Shown here in pieces: positions 31,531-40,675 of a DNA stretch of 64,000 nucleotides. The number at the start of each line of letters is the position of its first letter. Within the stretch, counting starts at the first letter, position 1. The position numbers and the translations under genes were made by a program. The stretch covers positions 1-64,000 of the forward strand of contig CAYSQJ010000010.1 of the NCBI GenBank assembly GCA_964433345.1, given 5' to 3'. The notes beneath the pieces are model-generated. The model ran no database searches. It saw only the letters and a list, made by a program, of their open reading frames with translations, and had not been told where the DNA came from. This DNA comes from Ga0077527 sp964433345. Lineage in GTDB: Bacteria; Pseudomonadota; Gammaproteobacteria; Burkholderiales; SG8-41.

Positions 31531-34500
31531 ATGCAAGCACCCGATACCGATTTCCGGCCGCAGCCCGCGGGGCACATCGGCCGGCCGCTGGAACGCTTCG
31601 AGGACGCCGCGCTTCTGCGCGGCGCGGGCCGGTATGCGGACGATGTCGCCTGCAGGCAGGGAACATTGCATGGCGCGTTTCTGCGCTCGCCGCATCCCCA
31701 TGCACGGCTGCTGGAAGTCGATGCGCGTGAGGCGCTGGCCTTGCCGGGCGTGCATGCCGTGGTGACCGGCGAGGATGTCCTGCGCTGGAGTTCCCCTTTC
31801 GTGGTCGGCGTCAAACAGCCGATGGAGCACTGGTGCCTTGCCGTGGACCGGGTGCGCTATGTCGGCGAGCCGCTTGCACTGGTCGTCGCCGACAGCCGTT
31901 ATGTCGCGGAAGACGCCCTGGAACTGATCAGGGTGAGTTACGAAACGCTGCCGCATGTGGTTTCGATAGAGGATGCGATTGCAGCCGATGCGCCGGTGCT
32001 GCACGGGAAGGTCGGAACCAATGTCGTTGCCGAACGCAGCTTCCGCTACGGCGATCCCGAGGCGGCGTTCGCCGCGGCCACGCACCGGATCGGCATTGAC
32101 ATCAGCTATCCGCGCAATTCCTGCACGCCGATCGAATGCGGCGTGGTGGTGGCCGAGTATTCCGCACACGACGGATCCTATGACGTGCTGTCGAATTTCA
32201 TGGGCCCGTTTTCGTTGCATGCGGTGATGGCGCTGGCGCTGGGTGTACCGGGTGCCCGGCTGCGTCATCGCAGCCCGCGGGATTCCGGTGGAAGTTTCGG
32301 CGTCAAGCAGTCCCTGTTCCCGTACATCGTCGCGGTCTGCCTCGCCGCGCGCAAGGCAGGGGCGCCGGTGAAATGGACGGAGGATCGCCTCGAGCATCTT
32401 GCCGCCGCCACTTCGGCGACCGCGCGGCGCACGAGGTTGGAGGCGGCGGTGGCGGCCGACGGGCGTATCACCGCGCTGGATTATGATCAGATCGACGAAT
32501 GCGGCGCCTATCTGCGCGCGCCAGAACCCGCGACGCTGTACCGGATGCATGGCGCATTGACCGGCGCTTACGCCATTGCCAACCTTTCCGTGCGCAACCG
32601 CAGCGTGCTGACCAACAAGACGCCCACCGGCCTGGTGCGGGGTTTTGGCGGACCGCAGGTCTATTTCGCGCTGGAGCGGCTGATGCAGCGCATCGCCACC
32701 GAGCTGGACATGGACCTGCCCGAGCTCTACCGGCGCAACTTCGTGAGCACATTTCCGTACCGTGCCGCGGCGGGCGCGCTCTATGACTCGGGCGATTACG
32801 CCGCGGCGATGTCGCTGGCCTGCGAGCAAGGCGGGTTGGAGGAACTCCGGGCGCGCCAGCAAAAGGCGCGCGCCGAAGGCCGGCTCTACGGCATCGGGTG
32901 CGCGGCGATCGTCGAGCCGTCGATATCGAACATGGGCTATGTCAGCACCGCGCTGACTGCTGCGGAACGCGTGCGTGCGGGCCCCAAGAACGGGGCGATC
33001 GCAACCGCAAGCGTCAACGTCGATCCGCTGGGCGCCGTGTCGGTAATCGCCGCTTCGACGCCCGCCGGGCAGGGCCATGCCACGGTGCTGGCGCAGATCG
33101 TTGCCGAAACGCTGGGACTGGCGCCGGAGGACATCACCGTCAACCTGGAGCTGGATACGCAGAAGGATGCCTGGACCGTTGCCTCGGGAAACTATTCAAG
33201 CCGTTTTGCCGGTGCCGTCGCCGGCGCGGCCTCCCTTGCGGCAGCCCGCATACGGGCGCGCATCGCCGGCTGCGCCGCGCGCGAGCTGGATGTCCCGCAG
33301 GCGGAACTGGTGTTCGCGAACGGGAAGATTTTTCCGCGGGGAGAGCCGCAGCGCGCCCTGTCCTTCCGCCGCGTCGCCGGGGTTTTCCACTGGTCGCCGG
33401 CGCAGTTGCCGGCAGACGAAACGCCGGCGTTGCGCGAAACCGCCTTCTGGAGCGCGGAGTCGCTGGCGGCGCCTGACGACGGGGACCACATCAACCCGTC
33501 TGCGGCCTACGGTTTCGTGTTCGATCTTTGTGCCGTTGAAGTCGATCGCGATACCGGGCGCGTGCGCGTCGATCGTTATGTCAGTGCCCACGATGCCGGA
33601 CGCCTGCTCAATCCCATGCTGGCCGAGGGACAGATCCGCGGCGGTTTCGCGCAGGGACTGGGCGCCGCCTTGTACGAGGAATTCACCTACAGCCCGGACG
33701 GCGCCTTTCTTGCGGGCACGCTGGTCGACTACCTGGTGCCGACGGCCTGCGAAACGCCTGATCCGCTCATTCTCCACATGGAGTCGCCTTCACCCTTCAC
33801 CCCGCTGGGCGCGAAGGGAATAGGCGAGGGCAACAACATGAGCACGCCGGCGGCCATTGCCAATGCAGTGGCCGATGCGCTGGGCGTGCGCGACGTGACT
33901 CTGCCGCTGACGCCGCAACGGGTACTCGAGCTGCTCGGTGAGGCCGAACCGCCGCCGCCTGCCGGGTTGCGGCAGCCGCATCCCGCAGCCGGGACCAACG
34001 TGCTTGCGGCGGAAGGCAGCGTGACCATCGCCGCGTCGCCGGAAGCCGTGTTTGCCGCGCTGACCGATCCACAGTCGCTTGCCCGGATCATTCCGGGCTG
34101 CAGCGGACTGCAGGGCATAGCCCCGGATCGTTACCGCGCGGAAGTCGTGCTGGGCGTGGGGCCGGTCAAGGCGCGTTATACCGCCGAGATCACGCTCTCC
34201 GCGCTCCAGCCGCCGCATGCGCTGTGCCTCGAGGGGCGCGGCGAGAGCATGCTCGGGGCAGCGCAGGGCAAGGGAACGGTGCGGCTGGAGGCGGCCGGCG
34301 CGGGCACGCGGCTCAGTTACGATTACCGCACCGAAGTCACCGGCAAGATCGCCGCTGTCGGGTCGCGCATGCTCGAAGGCGCTGCGCGGGGTGTCATCGC
34401 CGGGATATTCGACCGCCTCGCAGTGCTGCTGCAGGCGCCTGCGCCGGAGCGCGCGCCCTGGTGGCGCAGATGGACGGGGCGGACGGGGGGTGGTGCGTGA
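31531..34500 (+). CDS. Molybdenum hydroxylase large subunit fused to a CoxG-like domain
   Basis: A 989-residue protein. Residues 15 to about 815 are a CoxL/xanthine-dehydrogenase-type molybdopterin subunit: GRYADDVACRQGTLHGAFLRSPH, RGFGGPQVYFALE, GQGHATVLAQI and GAKGIGEGNNMSTPAA near 759-775, whose Glu is the catalytic base. Residues 834-975 are an SRPBCC/CoxG-like domain (EGSVTIAASPEAVFAALTDP). CoxG is normally separate and helps maturation or membrane attachment. ATG 31531 is chosen; upstream codons are not conserved in character. Its stop overlaps the FAD-subunit start. The gene order matches 2-furoyl-CoA dehydrogenase (HmfA). Confidence 0.85.
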   Translation: MQAPDTDFRPQPAGHIGRPLERFEDAALLRGAGRYADDVACRQGTLHGAFLRSPHPHARLLEVDAREALALPGVHAVVTGEDVLRWSSPFVVGVKQPMEHWCLAVDRVRYVGEPLALVVADSRYVAEDALELIRVSYETLPHVVSIEDAIAADAPVLHGKVGTNVVAERSFRYGDPEAAFAAATHRIGIDISYPRNSCTPIECGVVVAEYSAHDGSYDVLSNFMGPFSLHAVMALALGVPGARLRHRSPRDSGGSFGVKQSLFPYIVAVCLAARKAGAPVKWTEDRLEHLAAATSATARRTRLEAAVAADGRITALDYDQIDECGAYLRAPEPATLYRMHGALTGAYAIANLSVRNRSVLTNKTPTGLVRGFGGPQVYFALERLMQRIATELDMDLPELYRRNFVSTFPYRAAAGALYDSGDYAAAMSLACEQGGLEELRARQQKARAEGRLYGIGCAAIVEPSISNMGYVSTALTAAERVRAGPKNGAIATASVNVDPLGAVSVIAASTPAGQGHATVLAQIVAETLGLAPEDITVNLELDTQKDAWTVASGNYSSRFAGAVAGAASLAAARIRARIAGCAARELDVPQAELVFANGKIFPRGEPQRALSFRRVAGVFHWSPAQLPADETPALRETAFWSAESLAAPDDGDHINPSAAYGFVFDLCAVEVDRDTGRVRVDRYVSAHDAGRLLNPMLAEGQIRGGFAQGLGAALYEEFTYSPDGAFLAGTLVDYLVPTACETPDPLILHMESPSPFTPLGAKGIGEGNNMSTPAAIANAVADALGVRDVTLPLTPQRVLELLGEAEPPPPAGLRQPHPAAGTNVLAAEGSVTIAASPEAVFAALTDPQSLARIIPGCSGLQGIAPDRYRAEVVLGVGPVKARYTAEITLSALQPPHALCLEGRGESMLGAAQGKGTVRLEAAGAGTRLSYDYRTEVTGKIAAVGSRMLEGAARGVIAGIFDRLAVLLQAPAPERAPWWRRWTGRTGGGA

Positions 34501-35312
34501 AACCACCGGTCTTCGATTACCTGCGCGTGGATACCGTCGACGAGGCGGTGGAGCTGCTGGCGAAGTACGGTGAGGATGCGCGCGTGCTCGCCGGCGGCCA
34601 GTCGCTGCTGCCCATGCTCAACATGAGGCTGGCGCAGCCGCGGGTGCTGATCGACATCACGCGCTGCGCCGGACTCGACCGCATCAGCGCCGGCGGTGCG
34701 CTCGACGTCGGTGCGGCGGTCACCCAGGCGGCACTGGAACGCCGGGCCACTCTGCAGGCGGAATCACCGCTGCTGGCGCGGGCACTGCCGCATATCTCGC
34801 ACTTCCAGGTGCGCAGCCGCGGGACGGTTTGCGGTTCAATCGCGCATGCCGAACCCAGTGCCGAATTGCCGCTGGTGCTCGCCGCCCTCAACGGCAGCGT
34901 GAGCCTGCGCTCGCGCAAGGGGCGCCGCGAGCTCGGGGCCGACGCCTTTTTTACCGGCATGCTGGCCACAGCGCGTCGTGCCGACGAGCTGGTCGAGGCG
35001 GTGCGCTTTCCCCTGGCAGGGCAGGGAGAGCGCCAGGGTTTCTCGGAATTTTCGCTGCGGCATGGTGATTTCGCGGTCGTTGCCCTTGCCGCCAGCGTGA
35101 CACCCGTGCGCATCCGGCTTGCAGTGGGCGGCGTCGATGATCGTCCGCGAGTGGTGGAATGGCCGCGGCTTTCCGGATCCGCGCTCGATGACGGGCTCAA
35201 CGAACTGGCCTGGTCGCTCGACGCGCGCAATGACCCGCATGCCAGCGCGCGCCAGCGCCGCCAGCTGGTGCGGCGTCTGGGCCGTGAGCTGATAGGGGGA
35301 TTGTGCGCATGA
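34497..35312 (+). CDS. Molybdenum hydroxylase FAD-binding subunit (CoxM type)
   Basis: A 271-residue medium subunit that passes electrons through FAD. VLAGGQSLLPMLNMRLAQP is the FAD-binding motif and SHFQVRSRGTVCGSIAHAEP is the second one. The start is GTG 34497, in the sequence GTGA that also ends the large subunit gene, so translation is coupled; its own stop overlaps the next start (ATGA). The context suggests the HmfB role in furoyl-CoA dehydrogenase. Confidence 0.9.
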   Translation: MKPPVFDYLRVDTVDEAVELLAKYGEDARVLAGGQSLLPMLNMRLAQPRVLIDITRCAGLDRISAGGALDVGAAVTQAALERRATLQAESPLLARALPHISHFQVRSRGTVCGSIAHAEPSAELPLVLAALNGSVSLRSRKGRRELGADAFFTGMLATARRADELVEAVRFPLAGQGERQGFSEFSLRHGDFAVVALAASVTPVRIRLAVGGVDDRPRVVEWPRLSGSALDDGLNELAWSLDARNDPHASARQRRQLVRRLGRELIGGLCA

Positions 35313-35815
35313 AACGATATGTCGCCGGAGAGAAGCATGCCGTCGCATTCACGCTGAACGGACGCGAACGGCAGGGCTGGTGCGAGCCGCGCATGCTGCT
35401 GTCGGATTTCCTGCGGCAGCAGCTCGGCGCAACCGGCACCCATGTCGGTTGTGAGCATGGCGTCTGCGGAGCCTGCACCGTGCTGATCAACGACGAGCCG
35501 GCGCGGTCCTGCCTGACGCTTGCCGTGCAGGCGGAAGGCGCGCGTGTCGACACGGTTGAGGGCCTGCATGACGGGGCCGGCGGACTTACCGACCTGCAGC
35601 AGGCGTTTCGTCGCCATCATGCCCTGCAGTGCGGTTTCTGCACCTCCGGCATCCTGATGTCCTGCGAGGCTTTCCTGCGGCACACGCCCTGCCCCGACGA
35701 GAGGCAGGTGCGCGAAATGCTGTCTGGCCATTTGTGCCGTTGCACCGGATATGCCGGCATCGTCAAGGCCATACTCGAGGTCGCGGCCAGCCGCCGGGAG
35801 GCTTCTCATGCTTGA
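35309..35815 (+). CDS. Molybdenum hydroxylase [2Fe-2S] subunit (CoxS type)
   Basis: A 168-residue small subunit with two iron-sulfur clusters. Cys48, 53, 56 and 68 (GCEHGVCGACTVLI) bind the plant-ferredoxin-type cluster, and Cys108, 111, 143 and 145 (QCGFCTSGIL and CRCTGYAGI) bind the second. ATG 35309 overlaps the CoxM stop; a GTG two codons earlier is possible. It overlaps the ligase gene by eight bases. It completes the L-M-S complex. Confidence 0.93.
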   Translation: MKRYVAGEKHAVAFTLNGRERQGWCEPRMLLSDFLRQQLGATGTHVGCEHGVCGACTVLINDEPARSCLTLAVQAEGARVDTVEGLHDGAGGLTDLQQAFRRHHALQCGFCTSGILMSCEAFLRHTPCPDERQVREMLSGHLCRCTGYAGIVKAILEVAASRREASHA

Positions 35816-37340
35816 TCTGGGATCCACCTTTCTGCAAAGCGTCGAACGCAGTCCGCATGCGCTGGCGCTGGTCGAGGGCCCGACGCGCCTGACCTATGCG
35901 CAATGGTTCGCGCAGATCTCGTCGGTCGCGACCGGCCTGCGTCAGATCGGGGTGCGCCGCGGCGACCGCCTGCTGGTGATCCTGCAGAACCGCCATGAAA
36001 TGGCCACCCTGCACTGGGCCTGCCAGTTTCTCGGGGTGGTGGTCGCGCCGTTCAACTGGCGGGCCAAGCCGGAGGAAGTGGATTACTGCGCCGCCGATGC
36101 CGGCGCCGTTGCCGTGGCATTTGATCCGGCAGGCGCCGAAGCGGTGGCCGGCTCCGCTTTCTGCGGGCGCATCCCGCGCATCGCGGTTGGCGGCGCGCCG
36201 GGCGGCACGGTCGCCTTTGCCGATCTTTGTTCCGTCAAGGCGCCGCCGCTGCAGCCTGCGGCCTCGGCCGATGATCTGTCGGTGCTGCTGTACACCTCGG
36301 GTACCACCGGCAGGCCCAAGGGCGTGCCGCGCCGCCATCGCGCCGAACGCGCCGCCGCGCTCGCACATGTCGCACAGAACCTTTATCGTCCCGGCGAGGT
36401 CGCCCTGGGCGTAATGCCCATGTACCACACCATGGGGGTGCGCTCGTTGCTGGCGATGGCGCTGGTTGACGGCGCCTTTATATGCGTGCCGCGATTTGAT
36501 GCCGGGGAGTGCCTGAAGCTGATCGAGCGCGAGCGGGTGTCCCATCTCTACCTGGTGCCCACGCTGTACCACGACCTGCTGGGCCATGCCGGTTTTGAAG
36601 CGCGGCGCCTGGCCACGGTGACCCGGTTCGGATTCGCCGGCGCGCCGATGCCGGAGGCGCTGCTCAGGCGGCTGGAGACGACCTGCAAGCCGCAGCTTTT
36701 TGTCAATCATTACGGCTCCTCGGAAATCTACACCTTCACCATCATGCCGGATGCCGCGACGAAGCCGGGCAGTGCAGGGCGCGCCGGCCTGAATGCGCGC
36801 ATACGCGTGGTCAGGCTCGACGCCGGGGAACGGCAAAGCTCGCCGGAAGACCGGGCTGCGGTCCGTGAAGAAGGGCAGATCATCGCCGACCTGTCGAGTG
36901 ACGAGGCCTTCGAGGGCTACTGGCAGCGTCCGGATGCCGACGCCAGGGCATTGCGGCAGGGTTGGTATTACACCGGCGACACCGGCTACTTCGACGAGGA
37001 CGGGGATCTCTTCGTTACCGGGCGCGTCGATGACATGATCATCTCCGGTGGCGAGAACATATCGCCGGTCGAGGTGGAGTCGGTTCTTTCATTGCACCCG
37101 GCGGTGGAGGAGGTCGCGGTTGCCGGCCTCCCCGACGAGCGCTGGGGCCAGCGTGTGGTAGCCTTTATTAAGCTCGGATCGCCTGTTGATCCGCAGGCGC
37201 TCGACGAGTTTGCGCGCGGATCGGGGTTGATGAGCTTCAAGCGTCCGCGCGAGTATGTATTCGTGCGCGAAATTCCAAAATCACCGGTCGGGAAAATCCT
37301 CAGGCGGAAGCTCGTGGCCGGTGAATACAGCAAATCCTGA
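35808..37340 (+). CDS. Acyl/aryl-CoA ligase (AMP-forming)
   Basis: A 510-residue ANL-family enzyme that activates a carboxylic acid to its CoA thioester using ATP. LLYTSGTTGRPKG (about 161-173) is the P-loop, NHYGSSEIYTF the A5 motif, YYTGDTGYFDEDGD and GRVDDMIISGGENISP the hinge region, and PKSPVGKILRRKL holds the catalytic Lys near the C-terminus. The position directly after the Mo-hydroxylase subunits matches furoyl-CoA synthetase (HmfD), but the specificity is inferred from context only. Confidence 0.88.
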   Translation: MLDLGSTFLQSVERSPHALALVEGPTRLTYAQWFAQISSVATGLRQIGVRRGDRLLVILQNRHEMATLHWACQFLGVVVAPFNWRAKPEEVDYCAADAGAVAVAFDPAGAEAVAGSAFCGRIPRIAVGGAPGGTVAFADLCSVKAPPLQPAASADDLSVLLYTSGTTGRPKGVPRRHRAERAAALAHVAQNLYRPGEVALGVMPMYHTMGVRSLLAMALVDGAFICVPRFDAGECLKLIERERVSHLYLVPTLYHDLLGHAGFEARRLATVTRFGFAGAPMPEALLRRLETTCKPQLFVNHYGSSEIYTFTIMPDAATKPGSAGRAGLNARIRVVRLDAGERQSSPEDRAAVREEGQIIADLSSDEAFEGYWQRPDADARALRQGWYYTGDTGYFDEDGDLFVTGRVDDMIISGGENISPVEVESVLSLHPAVEEVAVAGLPDERWGQRVVAFIKLGSPVDPQALDEFARGSGLMSFKRPREYVFVREIPKSPVGKILRRKLVAGEYSKS

Positions 37341-37356
37341 ACAGGAGAGTTCTGCC

Positions 37357-38163
37357 ATGCCCCCGATTGCCCATCCCGCGCAAACCCTGCTCGAGAATCT
37401 CGACGGGTTCCGCGTTGACATCGACCCCGGGAACGAGCGTGCCGACATCGTGCTCGACCGTCCGCCGCTCAATGTCATACGCATGCCGCAGCGCGACCAG
37501 CTGCGCCTGGTGTTCGAGGCGCTCGACGAGGATCCGCGGGTGCGGGTGATCGTGTTGCGTGCCGTTGGCGAGCATTTTTCGTCGGGCGGGGACATCAGGG
37601 GGTTTCTCGAGGCCAGTCCCGAGCACGTCTCGAAACTGGCCTGGAACATCGCGGCGCCGGCCCGCTGTTCGAAGCCGGTGATTGCGGCCAATCGCGGTTT
37701 CTGTTTCGGCGTCGGTTTCGAGATTTCCCTGGCCTGCGATTTCCGGATTGCGTCGGAAACCTGCAGGTACGCGCTGCCGGAGCAGAAGCTCGGGCAGATT
37801 CCCGGATCCGGCGGCTCGGCGCGGCTGCAGAAGATGATCGGCATTGCGCGCACCAAGGACGTGGTGATGCGTTCGCGCCGCATCAGCGGCAGCGAGGCCC
37901 GCGAATGGGGCATCGTCGTGGACTGCGTGCCGGACGCGGAACTGGAAAAGGCAACCGATGCCCTGGTTGCCGAACTGCGCGGTTTCTCCCCGATTGCCCA
38001 GCGCACGGCGAAAAAGCTGCTCAACGACACCGAGGATGCCACGCTGTCGGTGGCGATCGAGCTCGAGGGGCATTGCTACTCCAGGCTGCGCACATCCAAC
38101 GATTTCCGCGAGGGCGTGGAGGCCTTTCACGGCAAGCGGGCGCCGAAGTTCAAGGGCGACTGA
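37357..38163 (+). CDS. Enoyl-CoA hydratase/isomerase family protein
   Basis: A 268-residue crotonase-fold protein. The oxyanion-hole segments are HFSSGGDIRGF and NRGFCFGVGFEISLACDFRI; IPGSGGSARLQKMIG is also typical. The family includes hydratases, isomerases and CoA hydrolases; in the hmf pathway the equivalent HmfE hydrolyses 2-oxoglutaryl-CoA. AGGAG precedes the ATG by nine bases and the gene starts 16 bases after the ligase stop. The specific reaction is inference. Confidence 0.87.
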   Translation: MPPIAHPAQTLLENLDGFRVDIDPGNERADIVLDRPPLNVIRMPQRDQLRLVFEALDEDPRVRVIVLRAVGEHFSSGGDIRGFLEASPEHVSKLAWNIAAPARCSKPVIAANRGFCFGVGFEISLACDFRIASETCRYALPEQKLGQIPGSGGSARLQKMIGIARTKDVVMRSRRISGSEAREWGIVVDCVPDAELEKATDALVAELRGFSPIAQRTAKKLLNDTEDATLSVAIELEGHCYSRLRTSNDFREGVEAFHGKRAPKFKGD

Positions 38164-38188
38164 ACAGGCAAGGAGCGGCGAGAAGGCG

Positions 38189-39574
38189 ATGACCAAACCC
38201 GAAACCCTGTTGCGCGGCTGGCTGCGCCGCCTGCACGAAACCGGACGCCTGGCGAGCGCGCGTCCCGGCGTGTCCCTGGAGCATGAGCTTGCCGCGATAG
38301 CCAAGCGCCTCGACGGCAAGAAGGCCGTGATTTTCCCCGGCCCCGGCGGACATGCGATGCCGGTCGTGTCCGGCCTGGTGTCGTCCCGCGCCTGGATTGC
38401 CGAGGCCATGGGTGCCTCGCCGTCGCAGATGCTGGCGCGTTTCCTGCACGCTGCGGAAAATCCGCTGCCCTGCCGCGAAGTGACCGGCGCCGTCGCGCAG
38501 CAGGTGCGTCACGATGACGTCGACATCCGCACACTGCTGCCGGTCCCGAAACATTCCGAGCACGACAGTGCGCCGTACATCACGGCCGGCCTGGTGATTG
38601 CGCGCAATCCGGTGACCGGCAAGCAGAACGTCTCGATCAACCGCATCCAGATCGACTCTCCGAGACGCATGGCCATGCTGATATTGCCGAGGCATCTGCA
38701 CGCTTATGTGCAGATGGCCGAGGAGCGCGGCGAAGCGCTGCCGGTCGCCGTGGTGATCGGCGTTGACCCGCTGACGCTGCTGGCATCCCAGGCCGTGGTG
38801 CCGGTGGATCACGACGAGCTGGAAATCGCCGGCGCGCTGCATGGCGCACCGCTGGATGTTGCGAAGTGCCTGACCAGCGAGGTGCGCGTGCCCGCTAACG
38901 CCGAGATCGTGATTGAGGGGCGGATACTCAAGGGCGTGCGGGAACCCGAAGGACCGTTCGGCGAGTTTCCCAAGTACTACAGCCCGCGTGACCGGCGCGA
39001 AGTCATCGAAATCGATTGTGTGACGCACCGGCGCAACCCGCTGTACCACACCATAGTGCCGGCGGAAATGGAGCACCTGCTGCTGGGCGCCATTCCGCGG
39101 GAGGCGACGATCCTGGCCCATCTCAGGCGCAGCTTCACCGATGTTCTGGACGTGCACCTGTCGACCGGGGGTGTGTGCCGTTATCATCTGTACGTGCAGA
39201 TCCGCAAGCGCAACGAAGGCCAGGCAAAGAACGTCATCTGCGCGGCTTTTGGCGCGCACTACGACATCAAGCATGTCGTGGTGGTTGACGATGACGTGGA
39301 TGTGCATGATCCGGTGCAGGTCGAATGGGCCGTGGCGACCCGGTTTCAGGCCGACCGCGACCTGGTCAGGATTGACGGTGCGCTGGGATCGATACTGGAC
39401 CCTTCGACAAGCAATGGGGTAAGCGCCAAGCTGGGATTTGACGCGACCCGTCCGCTAAGTTATGAAGAACATCGCTTTACCCGGGTGCGCATTCCCGGGG
39501 AAGACGCGGTTGACCTCGATCGCGTGCTGCTGCCGCTCGCGCCGTCGGCCCTGCAGGCGATGATCGACGATTGA
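38189..39574 (+). CDS. UbiD-family decarboxylase
   Basis: A 461-residue (de)carboxylase of the UbiD family, which uses prenylated FMN to remove CO2 from aromatic or unsaturated acids. The prFMN and catalytic region REPEGPFGEFPKYYSP (about 250-265) holds the Arg and two Glu residues of the active site; INRIQIDSPRRMAMLI and YHTIVPAEMEHLLLGAIPRE are family landmarks. No UbiX is present, so the cofactor must come from elsewhere in the genome. In the hmf pathway, HmfF (UbiD type) decarboxylates 2,5-furandicarboxylate to furoate, which fits this setting. Confidence 0.9.
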   Translation: MTKPETLLRGWLRRLHETGRLASARPGVSLEHELAAIAKRLDGKKAVIFPGPGGHAMPVVSGLVSSRAWIAEAMGASPSQMLARFLHAAENPLPCREVTGAVAQQVRHDDVDIRTLLPVPKHSEHDSAPYITAGLVIARNPVTGKQNVSINRIQIDSPRRMAMLILPRHLHAYVQMAEERGEALPVAVVIGVDPLTLLASQAVVPVDHDELEIAGALHGAPLDVAKCLTSEVRVPANAEIVIEGRILKGVREPEGPFGEFPKYYSPRDRREVIEIDCVTHRRNPLYHTIVPAEMEHLLLGAIPREATILAHLRRSFTDVLDVHLSTGGVCRYHLYVQIRKRNEGQAKNVICAAFGAHYDIKHVVVVDDDVDVHDPVQVEWAVATRFQADRDLVRIDGALGSILDPSTSNGVSAKLGFDATRPLSYEEHRFTRVRIPGEDAVDLDRVLLPLAPSALQAMIDD

Positions 39575-39632
39575 GCGCACCACGATTGAACATTCCTTGT
39601 CTTTTTGAACCCACCCACAGGAGAGAGCCGAA

Positions 39633-40634
39633 ATGAAACCTGATTTCAGCAAGCTTGCAAGAATCTGCGCCGCAGTGGCCGCATTCTCCGTTGCCGCCGG
39701 CGTACAGGCGCAGCAACCGGTCAGCCTCACCATCGCGTCCTTTGGCCAGGGCTCGGGCTGGTATGTTTATGCAGTCAACCTCGGGGAAACGCTGCGTCAG
39801 GCGCTGCCGCCGGGATCGAAGGTCGATACGCCGCCGATTGCCGGATCCGTGGGCAACCCGCGGCTGGTGAGCGTCGGCAAGGCCGACCTCGGTTTCGGCA
39901 TGGCGCTGGTCAACAACTGGGCGCAGAAGGGCTCGGTTTCCTTCGACAAGCCTCTGCCGGAGCTGCGCGCGTTGGTAGGCGGATGGGACCAGTACTTCCT
40001 GGTTCCCGTCGCCAGCGGCGACGCCGGTTCCGACATGGACAAGTTCCTGCACAAGGACCGTCCGAAAGCGCGTGTGGTGACCCTGCCGCGAGGCGGTGTC
40101 GGCCCGGTGGGTGCGGCGCAGCTTCTGGGGATCATGAATTCCGGAGAGGATGCCCTCAAGGCGCGTGGCGGCAACAACGAATATGCGTCATTCGCCGCGG
40201 TCAAGAGCCTGTTCGCGGGACGCAACGTCGACCTCTTCATCCACGTGCTGAACCCGGGCCACCCCACCGTGACCGAGATCGCACAGAATACGCCGGTGAG
40301 TTTCCTGCAGCCGCCGCAGTCCGCGCTCGAGGAAATGTCCAAGAAATACGGCTGGACGGTCGCAACCATGCCCAAGGGCACTTTCCCGAAGCAAACCCAG
40401 GACATCCGCCTGCCGTCCACCCACACCACGCTTTTCGCCAGCACCAGGATGAGCGATGACATGGCCTACACGATCGTGAAAACGATCTGCGAGAAAACCG
40501 ACCAGCTGCGCGCCGCGCACAAGGCCCTGGCGAAATTCGACTGTGCCAACGGCGCGTGGAAGGAAGAAGCCAACGGTCTGCCGCTGCACGCCGGTGCCGC
40601 GCGTTATTACAAAGAGCGCGGTTGGGTGAAATGA
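39633..40634 (+). CDS. TAXI-family TRAP transporter substrate-binding protein
   Basis: A 333-residue periplasmic binding protein. The signal peptide ends near VQAQQ (residue 26). LTIASFGQGSGWYVYAVNLGETL is the TAXI-family opening, and VSVGKADLGFGMALVNNW the ligand-site region. It should capture the acid degraded by the operon and pass it to the permease. AGGAGAG precedes ATG 39633. The next gene, 35 bases on, encodes the membrane part. Confidence 0.92.
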   Translation: MKPDFSKLARICAAVAAFSVAAGVQAQQPVSLTIASFGQGSGWYVYAVNLGETLRQALPPGSKVDTPPIAGSVGNPRLVSVGKADLGFGMALVNNWAQKGSVSFDKPLPELRALVGGWDQYFLVPVASGDAGSDMDKFLHKDRPKARVVTLPRGGVGPVGAAQLLGIMNSGEDALKARGGNNEYASFAAVKSLFAGRNVDLFIHVLNPGHPTVTEIAQNTPVSFLQPPQSALEEMSKKYGWTVATMPKGTFPKQTQDIRLPSTHTTLFASTRMSDDMAYTIVKTICEKTDQLRAAHKALAKFDCANGAWKEEANGLPLHAGAARYYKERGWVK

Positions 40635-40675
40635 CGTATTTGCCGCGGCGCAGCTGATGCGCAGTTGATTTGAAA

